Assembly (NCBI GenBank): GCA_032164245.1
Contig: JAVMKO010000002.1
Span: forward strand, 58,003,840-58,067,839
From: Sternotherus odoratus
Taxonomy: Eukaryota > Chordata > Testudines > Kinosternidae
Reading direction: 5' to 3'
DNA: 64,000 bases
Below the pieces are notes generated by a model. That model had not been told where the DNA came from. It searched no databases and saw only the letters and a list, made by a program, of their open reading frames with translations. The translations under genes were made by a program, and so were the position numbers. Shown in pieces: positions 47,663 through 58,275 of this stretch (position 1 is the stretch's first letter; each line of letters opens with the position of its first letter).

Positions 47663-48204
47663 TGCAGCTACCCCAATGTTAAAGAGGAGTTAGTTGTAAG
47701 TAGAAACAACACTTATGTGCATCAGCATTTGCAGCTGAACCATGTTGAATATTTCCTCAATTGCAGCCCTTGCTAACACTGATAATCAGCAAAGAGTAAT
47801 TTTCCTAGTGATTGTGGATCTGTGTTCAGAAATCACACCAGAGGTATAACTAGATCAACCAGTGTGGAATGTATCAATAACTGTAGTGCTCAGAAAAATA
47901 TTACAGCACTGTTATGTCTTTACTGTGCAAGTGGGACAAAACCATGTTACCAAATTGCAATAAAGAGCAGCCCTGTAAAGACCTGGGGCCAAGTTTAATT
48001 CCTTTGACTTCACTGAAGTTACCTTGGGGCTGGATTTCCCCCACAACTTTCCAGAGCTGGCATGGTTAAAATAACCATTGCTCCTGACTGCACAGGCAAG
48101 ACCAAACCACCTTTACACTGTACTTGGATACTACTATGTTGAAACTGAAGCATGGGTTTGTTTTGTAAAATAAGGCTTTGTGGTTATCCACACTGGCAAC
48201 GTAA

Positions 48205-48224
48205 ACCATGTTTTAAAACATGGT
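48205..48224. repeat. perfect 20-bp palindrome
   Basis: ACCATGTTTTAAAACATGGT equals its own reverse complement. It follows TTATCCACACTGGCAACG and may be the core of a worn MITE, but no outer arms were confirmed. Confidence 0.8.
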
Positions 48225-49299
48225 CAGAATAGATCTGCTCTTGGGAGTAATTCGGGGGAAATTGCCACGCTTGTTCCACCATCATTTACTTCAGACTTGA
48301 TGAGAGCATAAAGTGTTCAGCACTGAAGAATCAGTAGCAAACCCACCATCACTCTCTAACTATAAACTATGCTGATCAAGGGGGAGGAAGATTCAGTCTG
48401 AATTGAGGGAAATGCTTCAATCTGGAGAAAAAAAATATCTTTTCAAATATTAAGGGCCTGATTCAGCTACTGTTACTCCCGTTGTACTATTTATTTATAC
48501 CACTCAACAGGTCCAATTAGTGACATTTTCTAAATTTCACCCGAAATTTTTTTTGGCCAGAATTTTACTCAAATTTCTTCTCCTGTAATGATGCTCCCTG
48601 ATCTCCTTTCCCCTTCTTTACTGGGGCAGACAAAGTCCCTGACTTGAGATTACAATATAAATGTACACATATCACAAGTGATCACTTAGGTAAGGGAGAA
48701 TGAGGCTTAGAGAAATACACACACTGTGGTTGCTTTGGGTTGCTAGGTACTAGCCTTGATGGTTTCATTTAAATGAATACATAACTGTTTATGAAGTGAG
48801 TGAAGTGGAAGGTTAGATCTGGGATTGGGTAAAGTGACCAGCAGGGTTTAGACAGGTCTGAGATTTTAAGAGGAAGGAAACCAGGAAGGGTTCTGGGAAA
48901 AGGGTCTGGAGAGATCTTTTTCTCTCATTACTTTTCATCAGATTGGGCTGAAATCTTGTGAGAACAGACACAAAACAGAACTATACTGGTTTTGGAACCA
49001 AAACCATACAGCAGCTTCAGATCCAGAGAATCGAACCAAATCACCATCCTACTCACTCCACATTAGAAGGGTTTCAGATTTTAGGTTCCAGTTTTATCCA
49101 ATCTCAATTTTAAAGTACTTTCTGTATGGGGTAGGAAACCCCAAAGTGTTCTGGTTTGGAGGTGGGATCTAACCCCAAATATCAGCAAACCCAAACCTGT
49201 TTTGAACTCAAGTTCTGGCAAGACACCATTTTTATGAAGACACTGATGTTTTCATATAAATTCCAGAGAGTGGATACCCAAAGTAACAAATATAATTTA

Positions 49300-49489
49300 A
49301 GAATTAGAGAGGTAGCCATGTAGTCTGGAATTGCAGAAGTGACAAAGAGTCCTGTGGCACCTTAAAGACTAACTAAAGTATTCAAGCATAAGCTTTTAGC
49401 TACTTCGTTGGATGCAAGCAGTGGAAGTGTCACGAAAGCTTATGCTTTAATACTTTAATTAGTCTTTAAGGTGCCACAGGACTCTTTGT
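49300..49489 (+). mobile_element. foldback retroposon, copy 6, 13-bp flanking repeats
   Basis: Head AGAATTAGAGAGGTAGCCATG, left arm GTGACAAAGAGTCCTGTGGC, then AAGCATAAGCTTTTAGC, TTCGTTGGATGCAAGCAGTGG, CACGAAAGCTTATGC and right arm GGTGCCACAGGACTCTTTGTC. The perfect direct repeat CAAATATAATTTA flanks it (49287-49299 and 49490-49502). The right arm ends where its complement begins in the left arm. Confidence 0.82.
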
Positions 49490-49502
49490 CAAATATAATT
49501 TA

Positions 49503-52500
49503 GTTTGTTTTCCCCCTCTCCCAAGACACTTCAAATGAGTGAGAAAGGAGGAGGCAGAAACTTATCACTACAATTGTGGTCTCAAACATAAAAGAGCCCC
49601 AATATTTAAGGCAAGAAATTGCTTGCAGAGGTACACAACCCTTCATATTTTGAGACAGCTGTGTGGAACTCAGCAGTTTCACTTTATAAGCCTCTGGTGA
49701 CTGATTCTACCACCCCAAGTTTAGCTTTGAATTTCAGGTTCAGAAGGAAACTTGTTCAAAGTTGCTGAGTTCTGTCTGGTTTTGGTACAAAACTACAAGT
49801 CAGCCGTGGTTATCTCCAGCCTGGGCTGGTTTAGCACTGTTCTGATTGTGAATTAAGTTTTATTAGCACAGAAATAGCTGTCTGTTCTGCCTCCCCTGAC
49901 ATTAAGTGGCCCTGAATTAAATGTGTCCCTCCTCCCAAACTGTAGATTTTTGTATCTGATTATTTGTAAATTATTTGGATAACTAACCACCTGGGGATTT
50001 TCCATATTGTGCAACTCCATTTATGTCTCTAATTTGATACTAGGGGATCAAACATTACTGTGCTAGGACATAATCCTGCTCTAAGGAAACCATGGGCAAA
50101 ACTCCCATTGCCTTCAGCGTGTGCAGCATCGCATCAAATCCTCAATCCTTGAAAAGCACATCACCCAATTTCAGATTGCATCATACTCAGTGGCACCTTA
50201 ATAGTCCGGGATTTCAATTTGATTACATTTCAACAACTTGCATGTGACTCTAGGCCTGTGTGATAAACATTTTTTTTTTAAAGCTTGATGCTTGGAGGGA
50301 GGGTCAGTTTCTTGGAGTTCATATCACTGTCTCTGGGCCCAGTACACAAAACACACAATGGGAGTGATACTGCCCTGCCTGCAAACAATGCCTCTGAAAA
50401 ACTTCAAACAATTTGGGGGTAAACAATTTATCAGTGTAATTACATTTTCTAATCTGAAATTGTGCTGTGACTTGTTTCAGGTAATGTGTGATTCATGGTA
50501 AGGAGTCTTCCCTCTGTTAGTCCCCATTAGATTATCTAGGGAAGTGGCTAGTCTAAGGACAGAGACCTAAGCCTGATGAAGTATTGTACTGGCACTGCAG
50601 GAAGTGGCTCCAATGAGAGCCCCTCAGACACACACCTCTTAAGTTGCTGCTACTGTTAGGTTGCCAGCTAATCAGGTAATTTAAAAAAGAACTGAAGTAG
50701 AATTGACATAGTACCTAATGCCTCATGATCCTGACTCATCCCTTTTGGGACAACCTGGCTGCCTCCCCTACTACATGTCTGCCTGAAGCTGAGGCAGAGG
50801 GAGAGCTACACCTTCACTTAGCAGGAAAACACAAACATGGCTTTGAGGCCTTTGCAGTTGCTAATGAACACAGATGATTAAACACACAAGGAGATTGTCT
50901 CCCACCACCTTTTAGCTGAATTCCAGTGTAATGAAGTGGCTGTCAAAATCCTCACCACAAACTGGGATTGTGTTAACAAACTAGTCTAAGAGCATTAGAC
51001 ACAGCATGAGTAAATGGCTATTGAGCGGGCAGTTTTGATTTACTATTGCTATTGATGGAGAAGAACTATATTTACTAACCCCTAACTAACAGCAAGCTAC
51101 TGTTTTAGTCTTTACTCTTTTCATTCATGCAGTCTGTTCAGAGCTTAATTTTTGTTATCTTTGCCTTGGATATCTACCAGCAGTGGAACATGACAGAGTT
51201 AATACTGATTTAATTACAAAAGCCTTTACCCAAGATAAACAATAAAGCAGGGTTCCAGAACAGTGAGAATTGCAGTGTTGCAGACGTCTGGCAAATGCCT
51301 CTTTAAGTGCTTTGAAACACCTTCTTGCATTTCAGCCTTTAAAAAAGACTACATCTAGATGTACTGATTTTATCAAATCCCAGGAATTAGTTCAGTCTGT
51401 CACCTCCCGGTGTTTGCACTGATGTTTGCACTGATTTATGTTTAAGATCTGTCTATGCTATTGGCTAACATCTACCAATGCTATGTACAGTAGCTACATT
51501 TTCAATTCTATCCCAACCTCAAACACACTAAACTGTTTCCATTGAGTCAAATACTGAGGTTCTAGAATCTTACTCATTCCTTACTCAGAATCCTCCCAAG
51601 AAGTGAGTAGAAATTGAGTAGACATCAGGATTCAGCCTCTTAGACATACTCATTTCAGCCCTACTATATGATACAGCATCACAGTATCATTAACACAGTT
51701 TTGCCTGAGGAATCACTTTCATTCTAACTCTCAATTCCACCCCTGTAAACCCTGCAAAGGTTTTATTTATGATTTAAGGACTGAATCTGCTCCCGGTGAA
51801 ATGTGTCACAAAACTAGTCCCATTGACTCCAATTGGAGGAACAGGCCTTTTATAAGTGGAACTATCAATCATACACTGTTGGCACAAAGAGCAGTTGTAA
51901 ACCTTTGTAATCAGGCCTACAAAGACATTTAAAACATCCCAAATGATTCCATACATTACATGCATATGAAGCACCTCTTTGCTAGTCAAATTATGTTTGA
52001 GATTATTTAGAATTTCAGGAGTTTTCCATAAATTGTCCAGGGTTTGCTTGGAGCTCAACCTAGCTCCCTCCACATCAGCCCAGGTTTGCTGAAAGGTCTG
52101 TAAATAAAAGTTGAACCTTTCATTGACCATTAGAGCTGCCACCTCTCAGACGCAAAAACCAGCACATCTGGACATGGTATTGAGCCCCTAATACAGGACA
52201 GCTAACAGTATGCACTGAGAATCCTTACAGACTTCCCAGGACTTCCCAAAAGGGATGGAAAACCTGAACAGGTGGCAACTCTAGCGACTGTGGCCTGAGT
52301 TTTGGGGCCTGTGATTCATGCCCTATGACTAGACATTACCTGTTCTGCCAAGGCAGGAATGATGTGCTCTTGACTTTCAAAATCTACCCTCCCTATGAAT
52401 TCCATTGCTTCCCCTCTAGATACTACAGGCAGAAAAGGAAAGATGGTCTTCCAAAGGGAATTTAGACCTCTACCTTTTCTAAAGATGGGGTCACAAATAC

Positions 52501-52824
52501 TGAAGGTACCTCCCTTCTCACATACCCCCAGAACAAAAATTTCCTGTCCCCCAGCAGCATGTACAGGGTCTTTTCAAGAGAGCCACTTTCCCGATTCCAC
52601 TAGACAGAGGAGCAAAGTCAGATTCTACCTTTGGTACAAATCAATGGAATGGTGGGGGATCCGGCCCATTCTTGATTTTGCAGCCTCAACAAATGGCTGC
52701 TAATACAACTGCTGTTGATAGACCTGGAGATTACATATTTATGGACCCATTCTTCCAATCCAGCAGACAGGATCAACAAGAGGCAGATGACCTCAGAGGA
52801 GTCAGCTGACCTTGCCAGTGAACA
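49503..52824. other. unique AT-rich DNA
   Basis: No gene or named repeat seen. A 122-codon minus-strand frame at 51774-52142 has no recognisable motif. Confidence 0.45.
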
Positions 52825-53100
52825 GGAAGGGAGCAACAAGGCCCCACCCCCACTCCTCCTCCAAGAACCTGCCCTCACTCTGCCTCTTCCTGCCCCGTTC
52901 CACCTCCTTCCCATAAGCCCCACTCTTGCCCTGCCTCTTCCCACCCTGCCAACCCCTCTGCCATGGTCCATTCTGCCTGCCACTCTCTGCCCTATTCCAA
53001 GTACCTCCCCAGCCACCGCTGTGGCTGATGGGTGCTGAGCAACCACTATTTTTTTCCATGGGTGCTGCAGCCCCAGAGCACCCCTGGAGTAGGCACCTGG
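52825..53100. repeat. GC-rich repeat with degenerate CCTCTTCC units
   Basis: CTGCCTCTTCC-type units recur (CTCTGCCTCTTCCTGCCCC, CTTGCCCTGCCTCTTCCC). They are followed by CAGCCACCGCTGTGGCTG and GGGTGCTGAGCAACC, with ATGGGTGCTGCAGCCCCAG nearby. It looks like an interspersed reptile repeat with an internal degenerate array. I cannot name its class. The long frames across it (142, 116 and 107 codons) are artefacts. Confidence 0.5.
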
Positions 53101-53272
53101 AGAAATACCACCATCCTAAAGTCAGCCAGACAGGATCTACTTTCCTATGCATCTCCTAAAGGAGCATGAATAATGATGACTGGCTAGGGGTCAGATGATT
53201 ATAAAAGCCAGCAAGTGGCTAAGCTGGAGTAGAGAGCAGCTAGGCAACTCCTGGGTCAAAGGGGGTGAGGGA

Positions 53273-54155
53273 ATTATAGAATATAAGGGTTGGAAGGGAC
53301 CTCAGGAGGTCATCTAGTCCAACCTCCTGCTCAAAGCAGGACCAATCCTCTACTAAATCATCCCAGCCAGTGCTTTGTCAAGCCTGACCCTAAAAACTTC
53401 TATGAAAGGAGATTCCACTACCTTCCTAGTTAATCCATTCCAGTGCTTCGCCACCCTCCTAGTGAATTTTTTTCCTCTAATATGCAACCTAAACCGTACC
53501 CTCTGCAACTTGAGACCATTACTCCTCGTTCCGTCATCTGCTACCACTGAGAACAGTCTAGATCCATCCTTTTTGGAACCTCCTTTCAGGTAATAGAAAG
53601 CAGATATCAAATCCCCCCTTATTCTTCTCTTCTGCAGACTAAACAATCCCAGATCCTTCAGCCTCTCCTCGTAACTCATGTGCTCCAGCCCCCTAATCAT
53701 TTTTGTTGCCCTCTGCTGGACTCTTTCCAATTTATCCACATCCTTCTTGTAGTGTGGGGCCCAAAACTGGACACAGTCCTCCAGATAAGGCCTCACCAAT
53801 GTCAAATAGAGGGGAATGATCACATCCCTCGACCTGCTGGAAATGCCCCTACTTATACAACCCAAAATGCCGTTAGCCTTCATGGAAACAAGGACACACT
53901 CTTGACTCATATCCAGCTTCTTGTCCACTGTAATCCCTAGGTCCTTTTCTACAGAACTGCTGCCTAGCCATTTGGTCCCTGGTCTGTAGCAGTGCATGGG
54001 ATTCTTCCGTCCCAAGTGCAGGACTTTGCACTTGTCACTGTCGAACCACATCAGATTTCTTTTGGCCCAGTCCTCTAATTTGTCTGGCTCCCTCTGTATC
54101 CTATCCCTACCCTCCAGCATATCTATCACTCCTCCCAGTTTAGTGTCAGCCCATG
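53273..54155 (-). mobile_element. 5'-truncated CR1 LINE with open ORF2 C-terminus
   Basis: The 3' end lies at the low-coordinate side: plus-strand TTATAGAATATAAGGGTTGG followed by GACCTCAGGAGGTCATCTAGTCC is the antisense of the CR1 tail. The open frame 53353-54129 gives 258 residues of the reverse-transcriptase C-terminus without an internal stop. Visible motifs in order are [102 protein letters not shown] and HWNGLTRKVVESP. The catalytic fingers and palm and the endonuclease are missing through 5' truncation at about 54155. The uninterrupted frame suggests a fairly recent insertion. It cannot be autonomous. Confidence 0.92.
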
Positions 54156-54724
54156 TTTAGCAACAGCCAGCAGGTTGACTTGCAGGCACCTGGCTAGGAA
54201 AGTGAGAATCTGTGGGGAAATTGATAGGCCCCTGAAGAAGACCCCAGGTTAGGGAGGAAGAGCCAAGTGATGTGCTGAAACACTGAGAAAAAAGGGCTTG
54301 AAAGACTTGGGTGTGACCCTGGTTCTTCACTGGATTGAGGGGACAGGCCAGCAGACTACAATGTACAATGCCTCACTACCACAGACATCGTAAGGTCTGC
54401 ATGATTGAAAAGCCACTCCTAAGCCACTCCTGTGTCTCAATGTGCATTGCACTGTGGAGCTCCTATGTTTCTTTGCTTGTGTGGAGTTTGGAGCTCTCTG
54501 TCAGGCATCTTTTCCTCTAACCAGGGCCGGCGACAGGGGGGGGGTACTATGGGTACAGCTGTACCGGGCCACAGACTTAAGGGGGGGCCCCTTAAGTCCG
54601 GGGCCCGGTACACAGCTGTACCCGTAGTCGTCCCCCCTTGTCGCCGGGCCTGGGCCGGAGCAGCACGGGGGTGAGATCAGTTGTGCGGGGCAGGTGGGGA
54701 GGGCCGGGGGCGGAGCGCATCCAC

Positions 54725-55490
54725 GCAGTGTGCAGCGGCAGTCAAAAAAGCAAACAGGATGTTAGGAATCATTAAAAAAGGGATAGAGAATAAGTCGGAG
54801 AATATCTTATTGCCCTTATACAAATCCATGGTGCGCCCACATCTAGAATACTGCGTACAAATGTGGTCTCCTCATCTCAAAAAGGATATACTGGCACTAG
54901 AAAAGGTTCAGAGAAGGGCAACTAAAATGATCAGGGGTTTGGAACGGGTCCCATATGAAGAGAGATTAAAGAGGCTAGGACTTTTTAGCTTGGAAAAGAG
55001 GAGACTAAGGGGGGATATAATAGAGGTATATAAAATTATGAGTGGTGTGGAGGAAGTAAATAAGGAAAAAATATTTACTTGTTCCCAAAATAGAAGAACT
55101 AGGGGCCACTCAATGAAATTGGCGTGCAGCAGGTTTAAAACAAATAAAAGGAAGTTCTTCTTCACACAGCGCACAGTCAACCTGTGGAACTCCTTACCTG
55201 AGGAGGCTGTGAAGGCTAGGACTATAACAGGGTTTAAAAGAGAGCTGGATAAATTCATTGAGGCTAAGTCCATAAATGGCTATTAGCCGGGATGGGTAAT
55301 GAATGGTGTCCCTAGCCTCTGTCTGTCAGAGGGGGGTGATGGATGGCAGGAGAGAGATCGCTCGATCATACCTGTTAGGTTCACTCACTTCGGGGCACCT
55401 GGCATTGGCCACTGTCGGTAGACAGGATGCTGGGCTAGATGGACCTTTGGTCTGACCCAGTATGGCCGTTCTTATGTTCTTATGTTCTTA
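54725..55490 (+). mobile_element. young 5'-truncated CR1 (TTCTTATG family), nested in hAT
   Basis: From about 54738 the plus-strand frame reads QCAAAVKKANRMLGIIKKGI, then SMVRPHLEYCVQMWSPHLKKDI, LEKVQRRATKMIRGLERVPY, EERLKRLGLFSLEKRRLRGD, then RTVNLWNSLPEEAVKARTITG, stopping at 55286. This is the CR1 reverse-transcriptase C-terminus with no internal stop. The 3' untranslated end contains GGCACCTGGCATTGGCCAC and CTTTGGTCTGACCCAG. It finishes in two and a half TTCTTATG units (55469-55490). It lies inside the hAT element, so it is the younger insertion. Confidence 0.92.
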
Positions 55491-55544
55491 GGCTATATAC
55501 AGCTGTCAGCCGGCCTCCGCGCTCCAAGCCGCCGACCCCGCTTG

Positions 55545-56070
55545 CCCAGGGGCCGTCACCCCCCCTCCCCACCTACCCCCTTCTCACCCAGAGCCCTCTC
55601 CACCCCCAGCCCCTTCCTCACCCAGAGCCCCCTCCCCATCTACCCCATCCCCCTTCTCACCCAGAGCCCCCTCCACCCCCAGCCCCCTCCTCACCCAGAG
55701 CCCCCTCCCCATCTATCCCCCTTCTCCCTCCTCACCCAGAGCCCCCTCCACCCCCAGCTCCCCCTCACCCAGAGCCCCCTCCCCATCTACCCCCGTCCCC
55801 CTTCTCACCCAGAGCCCCCTCCACCCCCAACCCCCTCCTCACCCAGAGCCCCCTCCCCATCCATCCCCCTTCTCCCTCCTCACCCAGAGCCCCCTCCCCA
55901 TCCATCCCCCTCCTCACCCAGAGCCCCCTCCCCATCCATCCCCCTTCTCACTCAGAGCCCCCTCCCCATCCATCCCCCTCCTCACCCAGAGCCTCCTCCC
56001 CATCCATCCCCCTTCTCCCTCCTCACCCAGAGCCCCCTCCCCATCTACTTCCCATCCATCCTCCTTCTCC
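55545..56070. repeat. C-rich minisatellite (CACCCAGAGCCCCCTCC units)
   Basis: CACCCAGAGCCCCCTCC recurs more than ten times, alternating with CCATC(T/C)A(C/T)CCCC and CACCCCCAGCCCC spacers. Unit length is roughly 30-60 bases with higher-order variation. Every frame stays open because no stop codon occurs in the unit, which explains the long overlapping proline-rich frames. Confidence 0.9.
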
Positions 56071-56159
56071 CACCTCAGGAGCGATCGGAGAGCGAGCACC
56101 GCTCCACGGGGGCAGGGGCCAGCGAGCGGGGCTGGGGAGACCTGGGGCCGGGAGCCAAT

Positions 56160-56640
56160 AGCAGTCCAGCAGGGGGAGGCGGGGCAGGAGACTAGGCTGG
56201 ATGGGGTGGGCAAGGCGTGGGTGCGGGAGGGAAGGAGGTTTGGGTGGGGGGGAGGCTGAGCTGGGCGGGTCAGGCATGGGGGCAGGAGGCTGGGTTGGGA
56301 GTGGGAGGGGGGAGGAGGTTAGGTTCAGTGGGATGGGCCGGGCCAGGCAGGGGTGGGGGAGGGAAGGCGGTTAGAGATGGGGGGAGGCTGGGCGGGGCGG
56401 GGGTAAAGGAAGATCACCCCCAACAGCGGGGTGGGCCTGGCAGGGATGGGTGGGGAGGGGAGGAGGTTAGGCTGGGGGAGGAGATTAGGTTGGGTGGGCC
56501 GGGTCAGGGAGGGGGGGAAGGAGAATAGGCCGGGGGGGATGGGGGGGCCCCAAACGCTCAGAGTAGGGGGCCCCCAAACGCTCAGAATAGGGGGCCCCCA
56601 AATGCTCAGAGTAGGGGGCCCCAAAATTTCTGTCGCCGGC
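56160..56640. repeat. G-rich degenerate tandem repeat
   Basis: Units such as GGAGGTTAGGCTGGG and GGGGAGGCTGGGCGGGG recur, ending in three copies of GGGGGCCCC(C)AAA(C/T)GCTCAGA. G runs of three or more are dense enough for G-quadruplex formation on the plus strand. Confidence 0.8.
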
Positions 56641-56652
56641 CCTACCTATAAC

Positions 56653-57008
56653 CCCCAGCACATTCCCACCTACTCCAGTTTGCCAAAAGGGCTCACCTAC
56701 CATTTTAATTGTAAGGGAAAGTGCTGTAGTTTGGGTTGTGATCAACATTTCTGCTGCTGACTAATAAGAGTCCATATAAGGTCCCTGGTGGCTCTCTGGC
56801 ATTAATTAACCAGTTCCCAGAAATCTGTTGATGATGTTGGTGTTGCATAAACAAAATGTATCTGATAAGTACCACAGAACCGTTATCTTTAAGCAGAGGC
56901 TTGATAAGACCACCACATAAGAAAAAAACAGACAAGAAATGTTGTCATACCTTCCCCATAGCTGAAAACATTATACCTGGGAGAAGAAGCAGCCAACTGC
57001 ATTTCAGC
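56653..57008. other. unique sequence between two hAT elements
   Basis: Nothing recognisable. Confidence 0.5.
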
Positions 57009-57016
57009 TACTAGAG

Positions 57017-57708
57017 CATAGGTAGAAAAACTACTGCCCACGGGCCTGGCCCTTGAGCTCCCAGCCAGGGAGGCTAGCCACCCGCCCTTCCACTGCTGTC
57101 TCCCCTCCCCTGCAGCTTCAGCTCACTATGTCACCAGTGCTCTGGGCAGTGAGGCTGCGAGCTCCTGCCGGCTGCATGGCAGCATGGCTGGTTCCAGCTG
57201 GACGGCATGGCTGCCAGTCCTGCTGCTCTGAACAGCATAGTAAAGGGGTGGGGGTGGGGCTTGGATAAGGGTCAGAGGGTCCCAGTGGGCAGTGAGGGGA
57301 CAGGGAACATTCAACAGGGGGGTTGAATGGATCGGAGGTTCTGGGAGGGGCAGGCAGGGGACAGAGAACAGGGCAGGTTGGATGGGGCATGGGAGTCCCG
57401 GGGGGCCTGTCAGGGGGCAGGGGTGTATCCGGGCATTGGGGCTGTCAGGGGACAGAAAGCAGGGGAGGTTGGATAGAGGACGAGGTCCTGGGGAGGCGGT
57501 TAGGGGCTGGATGGGGTTCTCAGAAGTGGGCAGTTGGGGAACAAGGAGCAGGGTGGGTTGGATGGGTCAGGAGTTCTGAGGGGGGCAGTCAGGAGGCGGG
57601 AAGTGGTGAGTCAGGGATGGGCTGTTTGGGGAGGCACAGGCTTCCCTACCTGGACCTCCATACAATTTCAGAACTCTAATGTGGCCCTCAGGCGAAAAAG
57701 TTTGCCTG
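57017..57708. mobile_element. hAT-type element, 692 bp, perfect 8-bp TSD
   Basis: The left end is CATAGGTAGAAAAACTACTG followed by CCCACGGGCC. The right end is GGCCCTCAGGCGAAAAAGTTTGCCTG. TACTAGAG flanks both sides exactly (57009-57016 and 57709-57716). The right end inverted, CAGGCAAACTTTTTCGCC, closely matches the element starting at 63937, so both belong to one family. The interior is a G-rich minisatellite (57285-57610) with units of about 55-60 bases carrying GGTTGGAT and GGGGGCAGTCAGG. No transposase. Confidence 0.9.
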
Positions 57709-58037
57709 TACTAGAGAGTGACTAGAGCGTGTTGAATGGGAGTGGGAATCACTTCAGGAGAGTAGAGTTTTTCCCACTTCAAAAATATTAAACAAATTGG
57801 TGGAATGTGTCCTGTTATTGGTTGAATGCTCTTACCTATTTTATGCCTTCTATTATAAAATTCTTATCTGTCTGGTTATCCACAAAAAATCCCTCTAGTT
57901 CCTTTATTGAACCAAACTAGCCATGTCTTTGACCAATTAAAATAAAACTCTATACAGATTGATCAATTGAGGTCTAAATGCACATCTTTACTTTGTACAA
58001 TTCACCTCATCATGAATGTCCCTTACTAAAGCTAGAT

Positions 58038-58275
58038 CAATGGTTCCGAACCAGGGATATATGTACCCCTGAGGGACCGCAGAGGTCTTCCAGGGGGTAC
58101 ATCAACTCATCTAGATATTTGCTTAATTTTACACCATGCTACATAAAAAGCACTAGCGAAGTCATTACAAACTAAAATTTCATACAGACAATGAATTTCA
58201 CTGCTTGCACTGAAATGCAAGTACAATATTTATATTTCAATTGCGTTATTTTATAATTATATGGTAAAAATCAGG
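58038..58275. mobile_element. hAT-type element, left end only
   Basis: CAATGGTTCCGAACC, followed by GTACCCCTGAGGGACCGCAGAGG, CCAGGGGGTACATCAACTC and TAAAAAGCACTAGCG, matches the left end of a reptile hAT family whose consensus begins CAGTGGTTCCCAAACTGGGG. The sequence stops matching at about 58275, before any right end. Confidence 0.65.

Larger units (their letters stand above)
43546..49286. other. mostly unique AT-rich DNA
   Basis: Contains a (GA)11 microsatellite, a perfect 20-bp palindrome and a probable antisense L2 tail trace at 48615-48660 (GGGGCAGACAAAGTCCCTGAC). No exons are recognised. GC-rich frames at 46566-47115 overlap on both strands. Confidence 0.45.
54522..56644. mobile_element. 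2.1-kb hAT-type element, second copy, with nested CR1
   Basis: The left end CAGGGCCGGCGACAGG and right end CTGTCGCCGGCCCTA match the 461-bp element at 26691. CCTCTAAC (54514-54521) and CCTATAAC (56645-56652) flank it, a 7/8 target duplication. The left interior repeats the GTACAGCTGTACC / GGTACACAGCTGTAC inverted pair. A CR1 3' half is inserted at about 54725-55490. A C-rich minisatellite (about 55560-56070) and a G-rich repeat tract (about 56160-56640) follow. GGGGGCCCCAAA blocks repeat just inside the right end. No transposase is seen; the 200-plus-codon proline-rich frames are artefacts. Confidence 0.88.

Noticed and set aside
53353..54129. 258-codon minus-strand frame as a host gene
   Set aside because: The motifs are those of the CR1 reverse-transcriptase C-terminus and the frame ends in CR1 3' sequence. 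It belongs to a truncated LINE.
55439..56195. Proline-rich 240- and 237-codon frames as a gene
   Set aside because: They translate the CACCCAGAGCCCCCTCC minisatellite in two frames and also cover CR1 3' untranslated sequence. There is no domain and no start or splice context.
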